Shown: piece after piece, positions 63,354-64,000 of the stretch
Position numbering within the stretch: position 1 is the stretch's first letter
How the letters are laid out: each line of letters starts with the position of its first letter
Assembly (NCBI GenBank): GCA_016713965.1
Contig: JADJOC010000002.1
Location: 292,001-356,000, forward strand
Length of the DNA stretch: 64,000 bases
Reading direction: 5' to 3'
Source of the DNA: Chitinophagaceae bacterium
Lineage (GTDB): Bacteria > Bacteroidota > Bacteroidia > Chitinophagales > Chitinophagaceae
Translations under genes and position numbers: made by a program
Notes under the pieces: generated by a model
The model's input: only the letters and a program-made list of their open reading frames with translations
Database searches by the model: none
Told to the model about the DNA's origin: nothing

Positions 63354-64000
63354 TCAACAAAGGTATGTGGTACGTGAGTGACCCCGTATTTTGCAGGGCA
63401 GGCTACAACGATGATGCCATAAAAAACTAAAGCTGGTAACAAAAAAATATATTATAATCAACTTCAAACCAGAAACACCAAACCTCAAACTAAAAATCCT
63501 TTCAATAATCCCTGCTATACCCTGGCCACCGCCCACACAGGCCGTTACCATGCCATATTTTTTATTAAGGCGTTTCATGTCGTTGATGATTTGAATGGTC
63601 AATTTACAACCCGTGCAACCTAAAGGATGACCTAATGCAATAGCGCCGCCATTGATATTTACTTTTGCAGGGTCTAAATTTAATTCCCTGATCACCGCCA
63701 AAGATTGCGATGCAAATGCTTCGTTCAATTCAATTAAATCAATATCATTTAAACTCATATTTGCCTGCTTTAATGCTTTTGGCACAGCCGCAACAGGCCC
63801 AATACCCATCAGGCGTGGGTCTACCCCCGCACTGGCACAATTTACCAGCCGGGCTATCGGTTTTAATCCCAACTCATTCACCATCCTTTCACTCATCACA
63901 ATTACAAAAGCAGCGCCATCACTGGTCTGCGAAGAATTGCCTGCAGTAACACAACCACCGGCTGCAAAAGCAGGTTTCAACTTAGCCAGTCCTTCTACCG
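63354..64000 (-). CDS. Acetyl-CoA acetyltransferase (thiolase), C-terminal part
   Basis: The 5' end lies beyond the window. Visible motifs are GGCVTAGNSSQTSDGAA, the DIDLIELNEAFASQSLAV segment, the catalytic His in GGAIALGHPLGCTG and the catalytic Cys in MVTACVGGGQG. Thiolases make or cleave acetoacetyl- or 3-ketoacyl-CoA. Normal thiolases end at GIIER plus one or two residues; here the frame runs 45 residues further through a GTTTGAGG word repeat (63461-63490). One extra T in GATTTTTAG would give an immediate TAG, so the true end is probably near 63500. Confidence 0.92.
   Translation of the reverse strand, partial: VEGLAKLKPAFAAGGCVTAGNSSQTSDGAAFVIVMSERMVNELGLKPIARLVNCASAGVDPRLMGIGPVAAVPKALKQANMSLNDIDLIELNEAFASQSLAVIRELNLDPAKVNINGGAIALGHPLGCTGCKLTIQIINDMKRLNKKYGMVTACVGGGQGIAGIIERIFSLRFGVSGLKLIIIYFFVTSFSFLWHHRCSLPCKIRGHSRTTYLC
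63461..63490. repeat. AAACCTC-type word repeat after the thiolase gene
   Basis: ACTTCAAACCAGAAACACCA followed by AACCTCAAAC repeats the words found in the dnaX and E2 linkers and at 54441-54557. It begins directly after the expected end of the thiolase gene. Confidence 0.6.

Noticed and set aside
63354..63500. Extra 45 residues at the thiolase C terminus
   Set aside because: They translate a GTTTGAGG word repeat and follow the normal family end; a single missing T in a T run explains the lost stop.
1..64000. tRNA, rRNA, prophage or insertion sequence
   Set aside because: No cloverleaf, rRNA segment, integrase, transposase or phage structural gene was recognised on either strand.

Overview
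The window is a low-GC, Bacteroidota-type chromosome segment, most likely Chitinophagaceae or a close relative. The gldK-gldL-gldM-gldN block, porT directly after the menaquinone methyltransferase, gldB beside nadE, a secreted protein ending in a type 9 sorting domain, many lipoproteins and TAnnTTTG-type -7 boxes all point there. The family-level placement is inference from gene content. No rRNA, tRNA, CRISPR array, transposase or phage gene was seen.

Layout. 1-914: end of a diacylglycerol-kinase-family gene and a DUF1361 membrane protein. 1-6.2 kb: a double-glycine peptide export cassette, with two small precursor genes (1536-1703 +, 5495-5641 -), a C39-peptidase ABC transporter and an HlyD-type adaptor. 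The two precursors share a conserved leader in front of the start codon. 6.3-12.6 kb: nadE, gldB, a fatty acid desaturase, apaG, a SUI1-family factor, nadC and a DUF4783 protein. 12.7-19.3 kb: gpmI, an ECF sigma factor with a membrane-anchored beta-barrel partner, a lipoprotein and uvrC. 19.5-24.4 kb: gldN, gldM, gldL and gldK, the type 9 secretion and gliding core. 24.7-26.8 kb: atpC and atpD. 27-32.3 kb: an accessory stretch of outer-membrane proteins, a decayed SPFH gene and a TetR regulator. 32.6-37.6 kb: a GNAT-like protein, dnaX and the pyruvate dehydrogenase E2 gene. 37.7-43.2 kb: a GbsR-like regulator, small membrane proteins, two DCC thiol oxidoreductases, an epimerase, a CoA-binding protein and a YkuK-type protein. 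43.3-54.4 kb: a T9SS cargo protein, engB, ubiE, porT, a Wzi-like barrel, pyrC, a MutS-like ATPase, two lipoproteins and comM. 54.6-64 kb: an ABC exporter, SemiSWEET, DUF983, an M28 peptidase, a PAP2 phosphatase, a TonB receptor cluster and the end of a thiolase gene.

Two signals run through the whole window. First, about twenty reading frames are broken by one base, nearly always inside a homopolymer run, and the broken proteins are otherwise intact. I therefore treat most breaks as consensus errors and annotate full spans. Second, short-period CA-rich word repeats occur between genes and also inside the linkers of dnaX and of the E2 gene. In all four coding places the order begins with a GACAACC-like block, and in three it is followed by an AAACCTC-like block. 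An exact (CATCGAC)14 array sits 12 bases before the dnaX start, and dnaX also carries an A9 run whose slippage in either direction would yield a gamma-length product.

The most interesting candidates are the peptide cassette with its shared leader, the composite word repeats in coding linkers, the dnaX A9 site, and a 30-residue Cys-rich reading frame whose stop codon lies inside its own terminator.
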